From assembly GCF_042666875.1 (NCBI RefSeq), contig NZ_JBHTCX010000012.1, positions 434,001 to 498,000 of the forward strand: a stretch of 64,000 nucleotides of DNA, in the 5' to 3' direction. The DNA comes from Brachybacterium sp042666875. Lineage in GTDB: Bacteria > Actinomycetota > Actinomycetes > Actinomycetales > Dermabacteraceae. Both the position numbers and the translations under genes were made by a program. Position 1 is the first letter of the stretch, and each line of letters opens with the position of its first letter. Positions 56,277 through 64,000 of this stretch are shown here, in pieces. The notes under the pieces are model-generated. The model was not told the DNA's origin and did no database searches. It saw only the letters and a list, made by a program, of their open reading frames with translations.

Positions 56277-57788
56277 GCCCGCATCGGCACTCTTATCCGC
56301 GACGCCCGTCAGCACTCCGGCCTCACGCAGGCCGAACTCGCCGCTCAGCTGAAGACCAGCCAGAGCGCCGTGAACCGCATCGAGAAAGGCCAGCAGAACT
56401 TGACTTTGGAGACCGTCTCGAAGATCGGTTCCGCCCTGGACTCGGAGCTGGTCGGGCTCGGCACCTCCGGCCCCAGCCACCTGCGCGTGCAGGGGCAGAC
56501 GACCCTCAGCGGCTCGATCGAGGTCAAGACCAGCAAGAACGCCGGCGTGGCCCTGCTGTGCGCCTCGCTGCTGAACACCGGCACGACCGTCCTGCGCCGA
56601 GTGGCCCGGATCGAGGAGGTCAATCGCCTGCTCGAGGTGCTCACCTCCATCGGCGTGAAGGCGCGCTGGCTCAATGCCGAGAACGATCTCGAGCTGCAGG
56701 TTCCCGAGCAGCTCGATCTCGCGTCCATCGATGCCGACGCTGCCCGCCGCACGCGCAGCATCATCATGTTCCTGGGCCCGCTCATGCACCGCGCCGAGAA
56801 GTTCCAGCTTCCCTACGCCGGCGGCTGCGACCTCGGTACCCGCACCGTCGAACCGCACATGACCGCCCTGCGGCCCTTCGGCCTGGACGTCGTAGCCACC
56901 GAGGGTCATTACCAGGCCACGGCGACGCCGGGTGTCGGTCCGCGCCGTCCCATCGTGCTCACCGAACGCGGTGACACGGTGACCGAGAACGCGCTGCTGG
57001 CAGCAGCCACGTACGAGGGCGAGACGGTCATCCGCAACGCCAGCCCCAACTACATGGTCCAGGACCTGTGCTTCTTCCTCGAGAAGCTCGGCGTGCGGAT
57101 CGAGGGCATCGGCACCACCACGCTGACGATCCACGGTGCCTCCGACATCCGCACCGATGTCGAGTACGCCCCCAGCGAGGACCCGATCGAGGCCATGAGC
57201 CTGATCACCGCCGCGATCGTGACCCGCTCGAGCATCACGGTGCAGCGCGTCCCGATCGAGTTCATGGAGATCGAACTGGCGATCCTCGAGGAGATGGGCT
57301 TCCGCTACGACCGCTCCGCAGAGTACGTGGCCCGCAACGGGCAGACGCGACTGGTGGACATCACCACCCAGCCCTCGGATCTCAAAGCCCCCATCGACAA
57401 GATCCACCCGATGCCGTTCCCCGGCTTGAACATCGACAACCTTCCCTTCTTCGCCGTGATCGCCGCAACGGCGGAGGGGCAGACGCTGCTGCACGACTGG
57501 GTCTACGAGAACCGGGCGATCTACCTCACCGAGCTGACCAAGCTCGGGGCCAACATCAAGCTCATGGATCCGCACCGGGTGCTGATCGAGGGCCCGACGC
57601 ATTGGAGCGGCACGGAGATCGTGTGCCCGCCGGCTCTGCGGCCGGCCGTGGTGATCCTGCTGGCGATGCTCGCCGCGAAGGGCACCTCGGTGCTGCGCAG
57701 CGTCTACGTCATCAATCGCGGTTACGAGGATCTTGCCGAGCGGCTGAACGCTTTGGGTGCTCGGATCGAGACCTTCCGCGACATCTGA
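56253..57788 (+). CDS. murA: XRE-HTH / UDP-N-acetylglucosamine 1-carboxyvinyltransferase (MurA) fusion
   Basis: MurA adds enolpyruvate from PEP to UDP-GlcNAc, the first committed peptidoglycan step. The 511-residue protein has an XRE-type helix-turn-helix at residues ~8-64 (LTQAELAAQLKTSQSAVNRIEKG), followed by a full EPSP-synthase-like MurA domain. Active-site residues look intact: K95-N96 (KTSKNAG), the fosfomycin-target C192 (LPYAGGCDLGTR), D395 (a three-residue insert precedes it, PGLNID) and R463 (PALRPAV). The late motif reads VINRGYE where E. coli has HIDRGYE. ATG 56253 is preferred over GTG 56244. The HTH probably binds the palindromes at its own start. Confidence 0.9.
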   Translation: MTVNETYLARIGTLIRDARQHSGLTQAELAAQLKTSQSAVNRIEKGQQNLTLETVSKIGSALDSELVGLGTSGPSHLRVQGQTTLSGSIEVKTSKNAGVALLCASLLNTGTTVLRRVARIEEVNRLLEVLTSIGVKARWLNAENDLELQVPEQLDLASIDADAARRTRSIIMFLGPLMHRAEKFQLPYAGGCDLGTRTVEPHMTALRPFGLDVVATEGHYQATATPGVGPRRPIVLTERGDTVTENALLAAATYEGETVIRNASPNYMVQDLCFFLEKLGVRIEGIGTTTLTIHGASDIRTDVEYAPSEDPIEAMSLITAAIVTRSSITVQRVPIEFMEIELAILEEMGFRYDRSAEYVARNGQTRLVDITTQPSDLKAPIDKIHPMPFPGLNIDNLPFFAVIAATAEGQTLLHDWVYENRAIYLTELTKLGANIKLMDPHRVLIEGPTHWSGTEIVCPPALRPAVVILLAMLAAKGTSVLRSVYVINRGYEDLAERLNALGARIETFRDI

Positions 57789-57809
57789 GCCCGGGCGACA
57801 GCCCTCCGC

Positions 57810-57880
57810 GTTCACTGCTCGCGACGGTCGTCCCCGTTCACTGCTCGCGTCGTCCCCGTTCACTGCTCGCGTCGTTCCCG
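57810..57880 (+). repeat. Three tandem copies of a 22-base unit after HTH-MurA
   Basis: GTTCACTGCTCGCGTCGTCCCC repeats at 57836 and 57858; an earlier copy at 57810 carries a four-base insertion (period 26, then 22). It fills most of the spacer between the convergent HTH-MurA and helicase genes. Confidence 0.8.
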
Positions 57881-57906
57881 TCGTGACACGCAGCTGCGCG
57901 GCCCGC

Positions 57907-59703
57907 TCACGGCTCCAGAAGTTCGCGGATCCGTGCGGGATCGAGCAGCGCCGGGGCCGTGCCGTCTGCCTGCAGCACCGACCGGGCCAACCGCCGCTTC
58001 TCGTCCTGCAGGGTCAGGACCTTCTCCTCGATCGTGCCGGAGGCGACGAACCGGTAGACGCTGACCGGTGAGGTCTGGCCGATCCGGTGGGTGCGGTCCA
58101 CGGCCTGTTCCTCCACCGCGGGGTTCCACCACGGGTCCAGCAGGAAGACGTAGTCGACCTCGGTCAGGGTGATTCCGGACCCACCGGCCTTGAGGCTGAT
58201 GAGGAAGGCGTCCTGGTCCCCGTGGCGGAACTCCTCGAGCACGCGTTCTCGGTCCCTTGTGGTGCCATCGAGGTAACTGGTGCTGATCCCGGCGCCCTCG
58301 AGGATCGCCTGGACGATCTTGAGGTGGCCGGTGAACTGGCTGAACACCAGTGCGCGGTGCCCTGTGGCCGAGGTCTCGCGCAGCCGCTCGACGAGTTCGG
58401 CGGTCTTGGCGGAGGGCTCCTCCACGGTGCCGGGATCCGTGGCGAGCAGCCGCAGTCGGGTCAGGCAGGCGAGGATCTCGACGCGATTCCGGTCAGGATC
58501 GGCGAGCAGGCCCAGGATCCGCAGGCGCTCCCGGTTCAGGACGCGGGAATAATGGTCGGCGGCCTGCGGATGCAGGGGCTGTGTCAGCACGTCCTCGGAC
58601 TTCTCGGGAAGATCGGTCGCGACCAGCTCCTTGGTGCGTCGCAGCATCGACGGAGCGATGCGCGTGCGCAGCTCCTCCAGGAGCTGGGCGTCGCCGGCCT
58701 TCTCGATGGGCTTGCGCCAGGTGGCGTTGAACTCCGCCAGCGAGGGCAGCAATCCCGGCGCCGTCAGGGCCAGCAGTGCCCACAGGTCCTGCAGCGAGTT
58801 CTCGACCGGAGTGCCGGTGATCGCGAAGGTGACCTCGCGCCTCAGGTGCCTGACGGTGCGGTGCAAGCGTGAGAGCGGATTCTTTGCCGCCTGGGCCTCG
58901 TCGAGCACCACAGCTGCCCAGTCGACACCGCTGTAGACGTCCTCATCCAGGCGCAGCAGGTGGTGGGAGACGACGTAGACGTCGGCCGGTTCCTCGTCGG
59001 CCACCGCCCCGGGCAGGCGCTGGGTGATCACCCGTATCCGCAGGTCGGGAGTGAACATCTCGCTCTGCTGCGCCCACGTGGATAGCACGGAGCGCGGTGC
59101 CGCCACCAGCACGGGTCGCTCGTCGCGGCGCCGGTGTCGACGGATCGCCGCCAGCAGCTGGAGGGTCTTGCCCAGCCCCATGTCGTCCGCGAGGATCCCG
59201 CCGAGCCCGACGTCCCATCTGGCAGACAGCCACTGGTAGCCCTCCAGTTGATAGGGGCGCAGGGTGGCGTGGACGCCCTCGTCGAGCGGTTCCTCGGAGA
59301 GGTCGGCCGGGAGGACGGCGCCGAGCCCCTCGCGCCACTGCTCCGCCTCGCGCTGCAACCTCGAGAGGTCGTGCAGCTCTTCCAGGAGGTCGAGGTCGTG
59401 ACGATTGATGCGCAGCTGGCCCTCGTCCGGAAGCGCGGCCGCTCTCTCGAGCAGCCGGCGCAGCGCCGCCATCTGCGGTGTGAACAGGTCGAGGTAGTGG
59501 CCTGCGGGTGTGACCAGCAGCGGTTCGCCGCTCAGCAGGGCATGGATCAGGGTACTGACCGCTACCCGTTCGTCGCCGACCCTGATAGCACCGGACAGGT
59601 CGAGCCAATCCCGCCGGTCGGTCTGGATGATGTCCCAGTCGATCGTCGGCTGCTCCTCCTCGACGAATTGGGGCGCGTCCTCCGTGGTCTCAGCACGATC
59701 GCG
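57907..59703 (-). CDS. SNF2-family helicase, C-terminal segment of a frameshifted gene
   Basis: This frame holds the whole SNF2/SWI2 ATPase: Walker A GLGGILADDMGLGKTLQ, Walker B as VVLDEAQAAKN, motif III FAITGTPVENSLQDLW, then the helicase C domain with LVFSQFTGHL, YLDGTTRDRERVLEEF, LKAGGSGITL and DRTHRIGQ. It probably remodels DNA-protein complexes; such bacterial SWIM-SNF2 proteins resemble RapA/HepA. It has no start codon of its own at the right place: the homologous part begins around 59703 in the middle of an open frame, and the N-terminal half lies in another frame (59562-61109). Together they would make one ~1065-residue protein, so the gene is broken by a single-base change unless the ribosome slips. 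Confidence 0.85.
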   Translation of the reverse strand, partial: RDRAETTEDAPQFVEEEQPTIDWDIIQTDRRDWLDLSGAIRVGDERVAVSTLIHALLSGEPLLVTPAGHYLDLFTPQMAALRRLLERAAALPDEGQLRINRHDLDLLEELHDLSRLQREAEQWREGLGAVLPADLSEEPLDEGVHATLRPYQLEGYQWLSARWDVGLGGILADDMGLGKTLQLLAAIRRHRRRDERPVLVAAPRSVLSTWAQQSEMFTPDLRIRVITQRLPGAVADEEPADVYVVSHHLLRLDEDVYSGVDWAAVVLDEAQAAKNPLSRLHRTVRHLRREVTFAITGTPVENSLQDLWALLALTAPGLLPSLAEFNATWRKPIEKAGDAQLLEELRTRIAPSMLRRTKELVATDLPEKSEDVLTQPLHPQAADHYSRVLNRERLRILGLLADPDRNRVEILACLTRLRLLATDPGTVEEPSAKTAELVERLRETSATGHRALVFSQFTGHLKIVQAILEGAGISTSYLDGTTRDRERVLEEFRHGDQDAFLISLKAGGSGITLTEVDYVFLLDPWWNPAVEEQAVDRTHRIGQTSPVSVYRFVASGTIEEKVLTLQDEKRRLARSVLQADGTAPALLDPARIRELLEP

Positions 59704-61109
59704 AGGTCGTGCTCGGACAGAGCACGCTGGACGGTGAGCGAGAAGCGGCACGCCTCGACGAGGTCGAGGTCGCGCGGGGCACGGTCGAGCCATCGCTCGA
59801 GGCCGTCGATGTCGCGCTTCAGTCGTGCCAAGGTCTCGAGTTCGTCGCCGGGACGTCGCCCGCCGTCGATAGAGGGCGCGAGCTCGAAGACATGGCGCAT
59901 TCCGTCGCCGTCGCCTCCCCCGTATGTCCACCCCCAGGTGACACGGAGTCCCTGCGTCGCGCGGGACGTGAGCGTCGCGACCAGCCGGATCGGGTCGGGA
60001 AGCTCCGGAGGAGGACCGCTGAGTTCCCCGGTCGAGTGGTCCGGGCTGCGCTGGACGTGCACCGGTGCCACGTCTCGCAAGGTCGGCAATGCCCTTTCGG
60101 TGAAGTCGTCGATATCTCCGCGGGGAACCCAGAGATCGCCCTGCTGGGCGAGCGCGATGAGAGAGGGATCAGCCACGACCGGGGCCACCACGGTGTTCTC
60201 CGTCGCGGTGGCCAGCACGGCATGCACCGGCCGTCCCAGCAGTCGCCATCGCCGGATGCCCCGGCTCCGGGGCCACACCGGCTGGGCGCGCACCGTCAGC
60301 CCGTCGCCGGCCGCAGCCACTCTGGTCTCGAATATCACCGGCTCCCGATCCAGGTGCAGGTCGCCCTCGGCCTCGACCTCGAGTCCGACGTCGACCGCGC
60401 TCTCCAACAGGGACCAGATCTCCGGGCCGACGTGATCCAGCGGCACCTCCCGGGCTTCGAGCGTGCGAAACCGCATCAGGGTGCGCAGCACGGATTGCTG
60501 CTCGGGCGGCAATGCGTCGAGGTTCTTGCGGATCTCGTCCCAACCGAGGGTCTGGTGCCACGTGCCTTTCTGGGTCCGACGCGACGGCCGCACCGCGACG
60601 CCGCAGTCCGCGTAGGTACCGGGGCGGTCGATGGTCCCGATCACCAGCCCGGTCACCACCGGTGTGTTCGCCGGGCGGCCGCCGGTCGACGAAGCGCGTC
60701 GGTCGCGACCCTCCAGTGCGGCGCTCACGGGCTCACGCCAGAGCGTGCGCGTACGGCCTTCAGCCAGGGCACGCAGGGCCGTGGCCACGTGCTGGCATCG
60801 GCCGCGGCCGCATGAGCACTGCGAGGGTGAACCTGCCACGTACAGCGGATTCTGCACGTGTGCCGTGGTGCCGTCGGGAAAGACCAGCTCAGCGCGCAGG
60901 TGTTTGGAAGGCGTCGCGCACGCCGGGATCACCCCGTGCTCCAGCTCCTGCCCGGCGCGTTCCCACTGCCAGGGCTGCAGATCCATCTGCGCAGGGCGGA
61001 TCCCGGACCACAAGCCGTGGTCGCGACCGACGGGCCCGGATGAGCCGCCCTCACGAGCGGCATCGAGGTCGTCGTCGGCATCGGGCCGGTCCGGGTGTTC
61101 GTCGAGCAT
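59562..61109 (-). CDS. SWIM zinc-finger N-terminal segment of the frameshifted SNF2 helicase
   Basis: From ATG 61109 this frame encodes the upstream half of a SWIM-SNF2 protein. It has an acidic start (MLDEHPDRPDADDDL), then the SWIM zinc motif CSCGRGRCQH near residue 90, and an all-helical/beta middle region ending in FSLTVQRALSEHDLAIVL near residue 470. After this (about 59700) the frame turns into an Arg/Ser-rich sequence and stops at 59562, whereas the true continuation (AETTEDAPQFVEEEQPTIDW) is found in the -1 frame. The start has only a weak ribosome binding site. It lies 174 bases from the Nudix gene. Confidence 0.75.
   Translation of the reverse strand: MLDEHPDRPDADDDLDAAREGGSSGPVGRDHGLWSGIRPAQMDLQPWQWERAGQELEHGVIPACATPSKHLRAELVFPDGTTAHVQNPLYVAGSPSQCSCGRGRCQHVATALRALAEGRTRTLWREPVSAALEGRDRRASSTGGRPANTPVVTGLVIGTIDRPGTYADCGVAVRPSRRTQKGTWHQTLGWDEIRKNLDALPPEQQSVLRTLMRFRTLEAREVPLDHVGPEIWSLLESAVDVGLEVEAEGDLHLDREPVIFETRVAAAGDGLTVRAQPVWPRSRGIRRWRLLGRPVHAVLATATENTVVAPVVADPSLIALAQQGDLWVPRGDIDDFTERALPTLRDVAPVHVQRSPDHSTGELSGPPPELPDPIRLVATLTSRATQGLRVTWGWTYGGGDGDGMRHVFELAPSIDGGRRPGDELETLARLKRDIDGLERWLDRAPRDLDLVEACRFSLTVQRALSEHDLAIVLRPRRTRPNSSRRSSRRSTGTSSRPTGGIGSTCPVLSGSATNG
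59670..59710 (-). other. Frameshift junction in the SWIM-SNF2 helicase gene
   Basis: The N-terminal frame is good up to HDLAIVL and the C-terminal frame from ETTEDAPQF; passing from one to the other needs a -1 shift. I see no X-XXY-YYZ slippery heptamer in the N-terminal frame here, so a one-base deletion (in nature or in the assembly) is likelier than programmed slippage. Confidence 0.7.
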
Positions 61110-61282
61110 GCGGCGAGTGTGGCAAGCCGCCGATCCCGCTCGTAGGGGCCTGTGGACGCGTAGTGGTTGGGGAGGAACAGTTGCGGCTTCGTCCTGCCCT
61201 CGGGCGCTGGGGTCCCGGCAACGGGCCTTTCCGCGATTCCCGCCCGTACGAGGAGCATTCCGCGTCGGCCCCGCGAGCCAGC

Positions 61283-61762
61283 TCACTGTTCGCTGAGCGC
61301 CGCCTCCAGTCTCTCCGCGAAGGCCACCTGAGCCGGGTTCAGCTTCTCGCGCGCAACATCTGGTGAGCACCACATCGCCCGGTCGACCTCGGGGAAGCTC
61401 TGGACGCGCCCGGATCTCGGTGGCCAGGTCATCTCGAACGTGTTGCTCCGGACCGTCGTGACGTCGACATCGCCTTCGACCGCGTAGCCGGTCACGATCT
61501 TTCCGCTCTTCAGCCGCACCTCGCCGAGGTCGAGCACCGGACCGTCGGGCGGCGGGCTGCCCATCTCCTCGGCGAACTCGCGCCGCGCCGCGGCCACAGG
61601 CTCCTCGTCGGGGTCGTACAGCCCTTTGGGCAGGGACCAGGCGCCGGCATCCTTCGCGGCCCACAGCGGTCCGCCGGGATGGACGATGAGCACTTCGAGC
61701 CCGTTGCTCCCGGTGCGGTGGACCAGGAGCCCGGCGCTTCTCTGCGTTCGTGATGAGGGCAC
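61283..61762 (-). CDS. Nudix hydrolase
   Basis: A 159-residue protein with a full Nudix box G-x5-E-x7-R-E-x-x-E-E-x-G (GLYDPDEEPVAAARREFAEEMG, about residues 47-68), which binds Mg2+ and splits nucleoside diphosphates linked to another group. The flanks (SAGLLVHRTGSNGLEVLIVHPGGP, AWSLPKG, EVDRAMWCSPDVAREKLNPAQVAFAERL) match the short NTP-pyrophosphohydrolase/MutT-like DUF type common in actinobacteria. The GTG at 61762 is taken as start; a TTG at 61792 would add ten residues. It lies 43 bases downstream of the unknown gene at 61806. Confidence 0.87.
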   Translation of the reverse strand: MPSSRTQRSAGLLVHRTGSNGLEVLIVHPGGPLWAAKDAGAWSLPKGLYDPDEEPVAAARREFAEEMGSPPPDGPVLDLGEVRLKSGKIVTGYAVEGDVDVTTVRSNTFEMTWPPRSGRVQSFPEVDRAMWCSPDVAREKLNPAQVAFAERLEAALSEQ

Positions 61763-61805
61763 GCGACCAGTGTGCCTGACCGTTATCGACAAGAGGCCCG
61801 GGTAT

Positions 61806-62372
61806 TCACGCCGCAGCGTCTATCGGGGTCCGCGTGAGCGACGGGCGAGTCGGCGCATCGGCGGCCGGGACGGGCTTCCCGCGTCGGGCGGCGACGTCGG
61901 TCACGAGGCGCTGGAGATGGGTCTCGAAGGCCACCAGTCGACTGACCAGCACCACCACCGGCACGCCGACGCCTGCCGCGGCGAGACCTTCATGGTCACG
62001 AGCCGTCGTGAGGGCCGGCGAGAGGGACAACCCGTCGACGTGGTCGCGCAGCGCCTGGACGGTGGCGGCGCTGAGGCCATGGACCTCGCTGCGGATCGGG
62101 TCGGCCGCGGTGATCCGTGGATCCGCTCCCTTGGCGCGGTGCCAGTCCGCCAGAGGACCGCTCCCCTGCCAATCGGCGACCACGGCCGCGAGGGCATGCA
62201 GCACGGGCAGAGGCACCGGCTGTTCGCGCCGGTACAGCGCGTCATATGCCGCGCGCGTCCCGGCCAGAACCTCAGGCGTCAGGTCAGCGAGCGAGCCCTG
62301 CTCGTCGGGCGAGTCACGAAGAATGGCATCGAGAATCTGATCGGCTTCCAGGGCGGAATTGATTCGGCTCAT
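61806..62372 (-). CDS. Hypothetical protein
   Basis: A 188-residue soluble protein I do not recognise. It is mainly helical, starting MSRINSALEADQILDAILRD, with VPLPVLHALAAVVADWQGSG in the middle and GVGVPVVVLVSRLVAFETHLQRLVTDVAARRG near the end. ATG 62372 has AAGGTG five bases upstream. A seven-base inverted repeat overlaps its promoter and ribosome binding site, so it is probably controlled separately. It follows the PD-(D/E)XK-type gene in the same direction after 104 bases, and the two may act together. Confidence 0.6.
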   Translation of the reverse strand: MSRINSALEADQILDAILRDSPDEQGSLADLTPEVLAGTRAAYDALYRREQPVPLPVLHALAAVVADWQGSGPLADWHRAKGADPRITAADPIRSEVHGLSAATVQALRDHVDGLSLSPALTTARDHEGLAAAGVGVPVVVLVSRLVAFETHLQRLVTDVAARRGKPVPAADAPTRPSLTRTPIDAAA

Positions 62373-62378
62373 AGATTC

Positions 62379-62411
62379 ACCTTATGCCCGCCAGAAGCTG
62401 CACTATAAGGT
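62379..62411 (-). promoter_or_regulatory. -10 box and inverted repeat upstream of hypothetical gene
   Basis: ACCTTAT (62379-62385) and ATAAGGT (62405-62411) form an inverted repeat with a 19-base spacer. On the minus strand one arm overlaps a TATAGT -10 candidate (62407-62402) and the other contains the AAGGTG ribosome binding site of the gene starting at 62372. A repressor bound here would block both. Confidence 0.45.
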
Positions 62412-62476
62412 CCGGACACGTGACCCCGAGCACATCGCCCGGACCTCGATGTTCGACCGGCACAGTCGCTGTGAGA

Positions 62477-63379
62477 TCAGGCCAGGCGTGCCGGCGGGCC
62501 GGTGTGCTGCACGTCGCCGATGAACCACATGTCCGTGCCGGCGCCACCGGTGTCGCCTCCGGCGACGAGGTCGCGGCCCTGCGAGGCGACCGGGAGTTCG
62601 CCGAGCGCACGGCTGCGACGCAGCAGGCCCGAGAACCAGGCGACGTACCCCGGATCGTCACTGGTGGCCTCGACCGGCGGGATCACGGCGAGGATTCGGT
62701 CTGCGATCGTCTCGGCACTGGTCCGGGTGACCAGTGTCGACTCCGCGAAGCTCCACTCATCGCGGAGATCTCCGCCGAACGAGCCGCGAGCAACCTTCGT
62801 GACGTCCCGCAGCTGGTCGAGGGAGTCGCCCACCTCAGCGTCCCGCCCGACGTGCACACGCAGGTGCATGCCCGACGGGGACAGGGTGGGGAGGAATCTG
62901 ATCCGGTGGTAGCCGCGCTCGTGGAGCACCGCCACCGCGTCCATGATCCGCCAGACGATCGCGCAGGTCACGGCTCGCCCTGCCAGGGAGTCGTAGACGG
63001 AGACGGGGAACGGCACCGTGTAGTAGGTCCGCTTCTTCGCCGCCGCGAGCCGCTCGCTCAGCATGTCACCCGAGAGGTCGAGCAGCCGCATCCGCAGCGG
63101 ATCACCGGAGCGGACGTTGTCGACCACGTAGAGATGGAAGTTGCGTTGGGTCCGCCCGGCCTCCACCTGGGGCTCCTCGAGCCAGAGGTCATCGCCGCGA
63201 GCGGATTTTCCGTAGGCCTTGACCTCGATCAGCCGCTCCTCGCCCGTCCCGTCGTCGGTGCTGACCATGTCGGCGGGGCTGCCGGGCACATGGCGGGTGT
63301 CGCGTGCCGTCCGGCCTGCGGCTGCTTCGTACGCGGTCACGAATTCGACCGCGGCGTCCTCGACCTGTCTGTTCGTCAT
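62477..63379 (-). CDS. NO VEIN/DUF3883-like protein with PD-(D/E)XK nuclease motif
   Basis: A 300-residue protein. Its first ~95 residues look like the DUF3883 (protein NO VEIN C-terminal) domain, a restriction-endonuclease-like fold. SPADMV (D37) and RLIEVKAYG (E52-x-K54) supply a PD-(D/E)XK active site, followed by a Glu/Gln helix (EEPQVEAG) and FHLYVVDNV. The rest, including DAVAVLHERGYHRIRFLPTLSPSGMHLRVHVG, is an unknown second domain. Such nuclease domains occur in restriction and defence proteins, but no methylase or known defence partner is in the window; function is inferred only. ATG 63379 is preferred over a start at 63415. Confidence 0.65.
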   Translation of the reverse strand: MTNRQVEDAAVEFVTAYEAAAGRTARDTRHVPGSPADMVSTDDGTGEERLIEVKAYGKSARGDDLWLEEPQVEAGRTQRNFHLYVVDNVRSGDPLRMRLLDLSGDMLSERLAAAKKRTYYTVPFPVSVYDSLAGRAVTCAIVWRIMDAVAVLHERGYHRIRFLPTLSPSGMHLRVHVGRDAEVGDSLDQLRDVTKVARGSFGGDLRDEWSFAESTLVTRTSAETIADRILAVIPPVEATSDDPGYVAWFSGLLRRSRALGELPVASQGRDLVAGGDTGGAGTDMWFIGDVQHTGPPARLA

Positions 63380-63464
63380 CGAAGTTAGACGCGTACTGCG
63401 CGGTGCGGGGCTCATGTGCTGATCATGTCAGGCACACCTGCCGCGCGATACCGATCCGGACCGC

Positions 63465-64000
63465 TCACCCCTCCAGCCACCTCGGCTCGACCAGCGTGGT
63501 GCGGGGCCCGGCTCCGTCCACGCGCAGCAGACGCACGAGCTCCTGGACCGCGAGCTCGCTGATCTCGACGCGCCGCGGGTCGATCTGGGGCACGGCGGCC
63601 AGCAGCGGGCTGACGTCCCGAAGGTCCTCTCCGCTCAGCGCGATCAGCATGCGGGTGTCATCGACCAGCGCGCCATCGGCGGCCATGGCGAACAGCGCCT
63701 GGCGCACCCCGGTGATCCCGAACAGGGCCGTGCGCTCACCGGGCCGCGTCAGCCGCAGAGCCCGGTGGGGGATCTTCGCCAGCGGCCCGGCGTCGAGAAC
63801 CACGTCGAGGTCGGTCTCGTCGGCGTAGTCCTCGATGCCGGCGAGGAAGCGGGCGACATCATTGCGCTCGCGCTTTCTCCCGGGGGCACCGAACAGCAGC
63901 AGGCGGGCGCACCTCTCCTCGACCGCGCGATCGACGATCATGCGGCCCAGCAGCTCGAAGTCCAGATCGACGACGGATCCGTGGGGGAACTCGTCCGGCT
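63465..64000 (-). CDS. LacI-family transcriptional regulator, C-terminal part (runs off the window)
   Basis: The frame is open from the window edge and covers about 178 residues of a LacI/GalR sugar-binding domain. It shows DFELLGRMIVDRAVEERCARLLLFG, ADETDLDVVLDAG, ERTALFGITGVRQALFAMAADGALVDDTRMLIALSGEDL (the usual P/T-A-L-F-x-x-x-D-x-x-A-x-G helix and strand pattern, slightly degenerate) and a C-terminal ELAVQELVRLLRVDGAGPRTTLVEPRWLEG that matches the family end. The DNA-binding helix-turn-helix lies beyond the window. The effector and targets are unknown. Confidence 0.75.
   Translation of the reverse strand, partial: PDEFPHGSVVDLDFELLGRMIVDRAVEERCARLLLFGAPGRKRERNDVARFLAGIEDYADETDLDVVLDAGPLAKIPHRALRLTRPGERTALFGITGVRQALFAMAADGALVDDTRMLIALSGEDLRDVSPLLAAVPQIDPRRVEISELAVQELVRLLRVDGAGPRTTLVEPRWLEG

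Noticed and set aside
59670..59710. Programmed -1 ribosomal frameshift in the helicase gene
   Set aside because: No X-XXY-YYZ heptamer lies in the upstream frame at the junction and no strong stem follows at the right distance, so mutation or assembly error is more likely.

Overview
The window looks like chromosome of a very GC-rich actinobacterium of the order Micrococcales, most plausibly a Brachybacterium-type (Dermabacteraceae) organism. The lineage call is inference. It rests on the GC content, frequent GTG starts, TANNNT -10 boxes, an OleA / OleBC-fusion / OleD olefin operon arranged as in Micrococcus luteus, and an XRE-HTH/MurA fusion protein of a kind I associate with this order. About 45 genes are packed tightly, with no rRNA, tRNA, CRISPR array, insertion sequence or prophage visible. 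Base composition is uniform, so this reads as core or housekeeping chromosome with small accessory patches.

Layout. 1-4.6 kb (minus): comEA-comEC-holA-GNAT, a DNA-uptake/replication operon with its own leaderless promoter. 4.7-10.2 kb (minus): oleA-oleBC-oleD, translationally coupled, for head-to-head condensation of fatty acyl chains to long-chain olefins, followed by a VKOR-type disulfide-forming membrane protein. 10.3-13.9 kb: sugar isomerase-like TIM barrel, Eis-like acetyltransferase, thymidine kinase, YtxH-like protein. 14.2-25.3 kb: bifunctional PutA, Tat-exported GH76 mannanase, UGP2-type UDP-glucose pyrophosphorylase, HAD phosphatase, metG, Fic protein with a palindrome in front. 25.4-32.7 kb: two MFS transporters, an animal-type transketolase with a clear promoter, PIG-L deacetylase, NAD-dependent epimerase. 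32.8-41.2 kb: flavoprotein monooxygenase plus Cys/Met-metabolism PLP lyase, Tag-family glycosylase without the usual zinc ligands, siderophore-interacting flavoprotein, phytoene-desaturase-like oxidoreductase, DoxX, POT peptide transporter. 41.3-45.6 kb: small membrane protein, NarL-type two-component system and a lipoprotein arylsulfotransferase. 47.2-53.0 kb: a huge secreted phosphodiester glycosidase/metallophosphoesterase facing a GlcNAc-type PTS permease. 53.1-64.0 kb: Na+/H+ antiporter, HNH nuclease, YrhK-like protein, HTH-MurA fusion, a frameshifted SWIM/SNF2 helicase, Nudix hydrolase, an unknown gene beside a PD-(D/E)XK (NO VEIN/DUF3883-like) protein, and the end of a LacI-family regulator.

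Themes. At least eight genes have a TANNNT hexamer 6-8 nt before the start codon, indicating leaderless transcripts. Several 3' ends are followed by perfect hairpins or short tandem repeats. The most rewarding leads are the HTH-MurA fusion with palindromes at its own start, the secreted phosphodiester glycosidase beside the GlcNAc PTS, the olefin operon, the possible PD-(D/E)XK two-gene unit, and the broken helicase.
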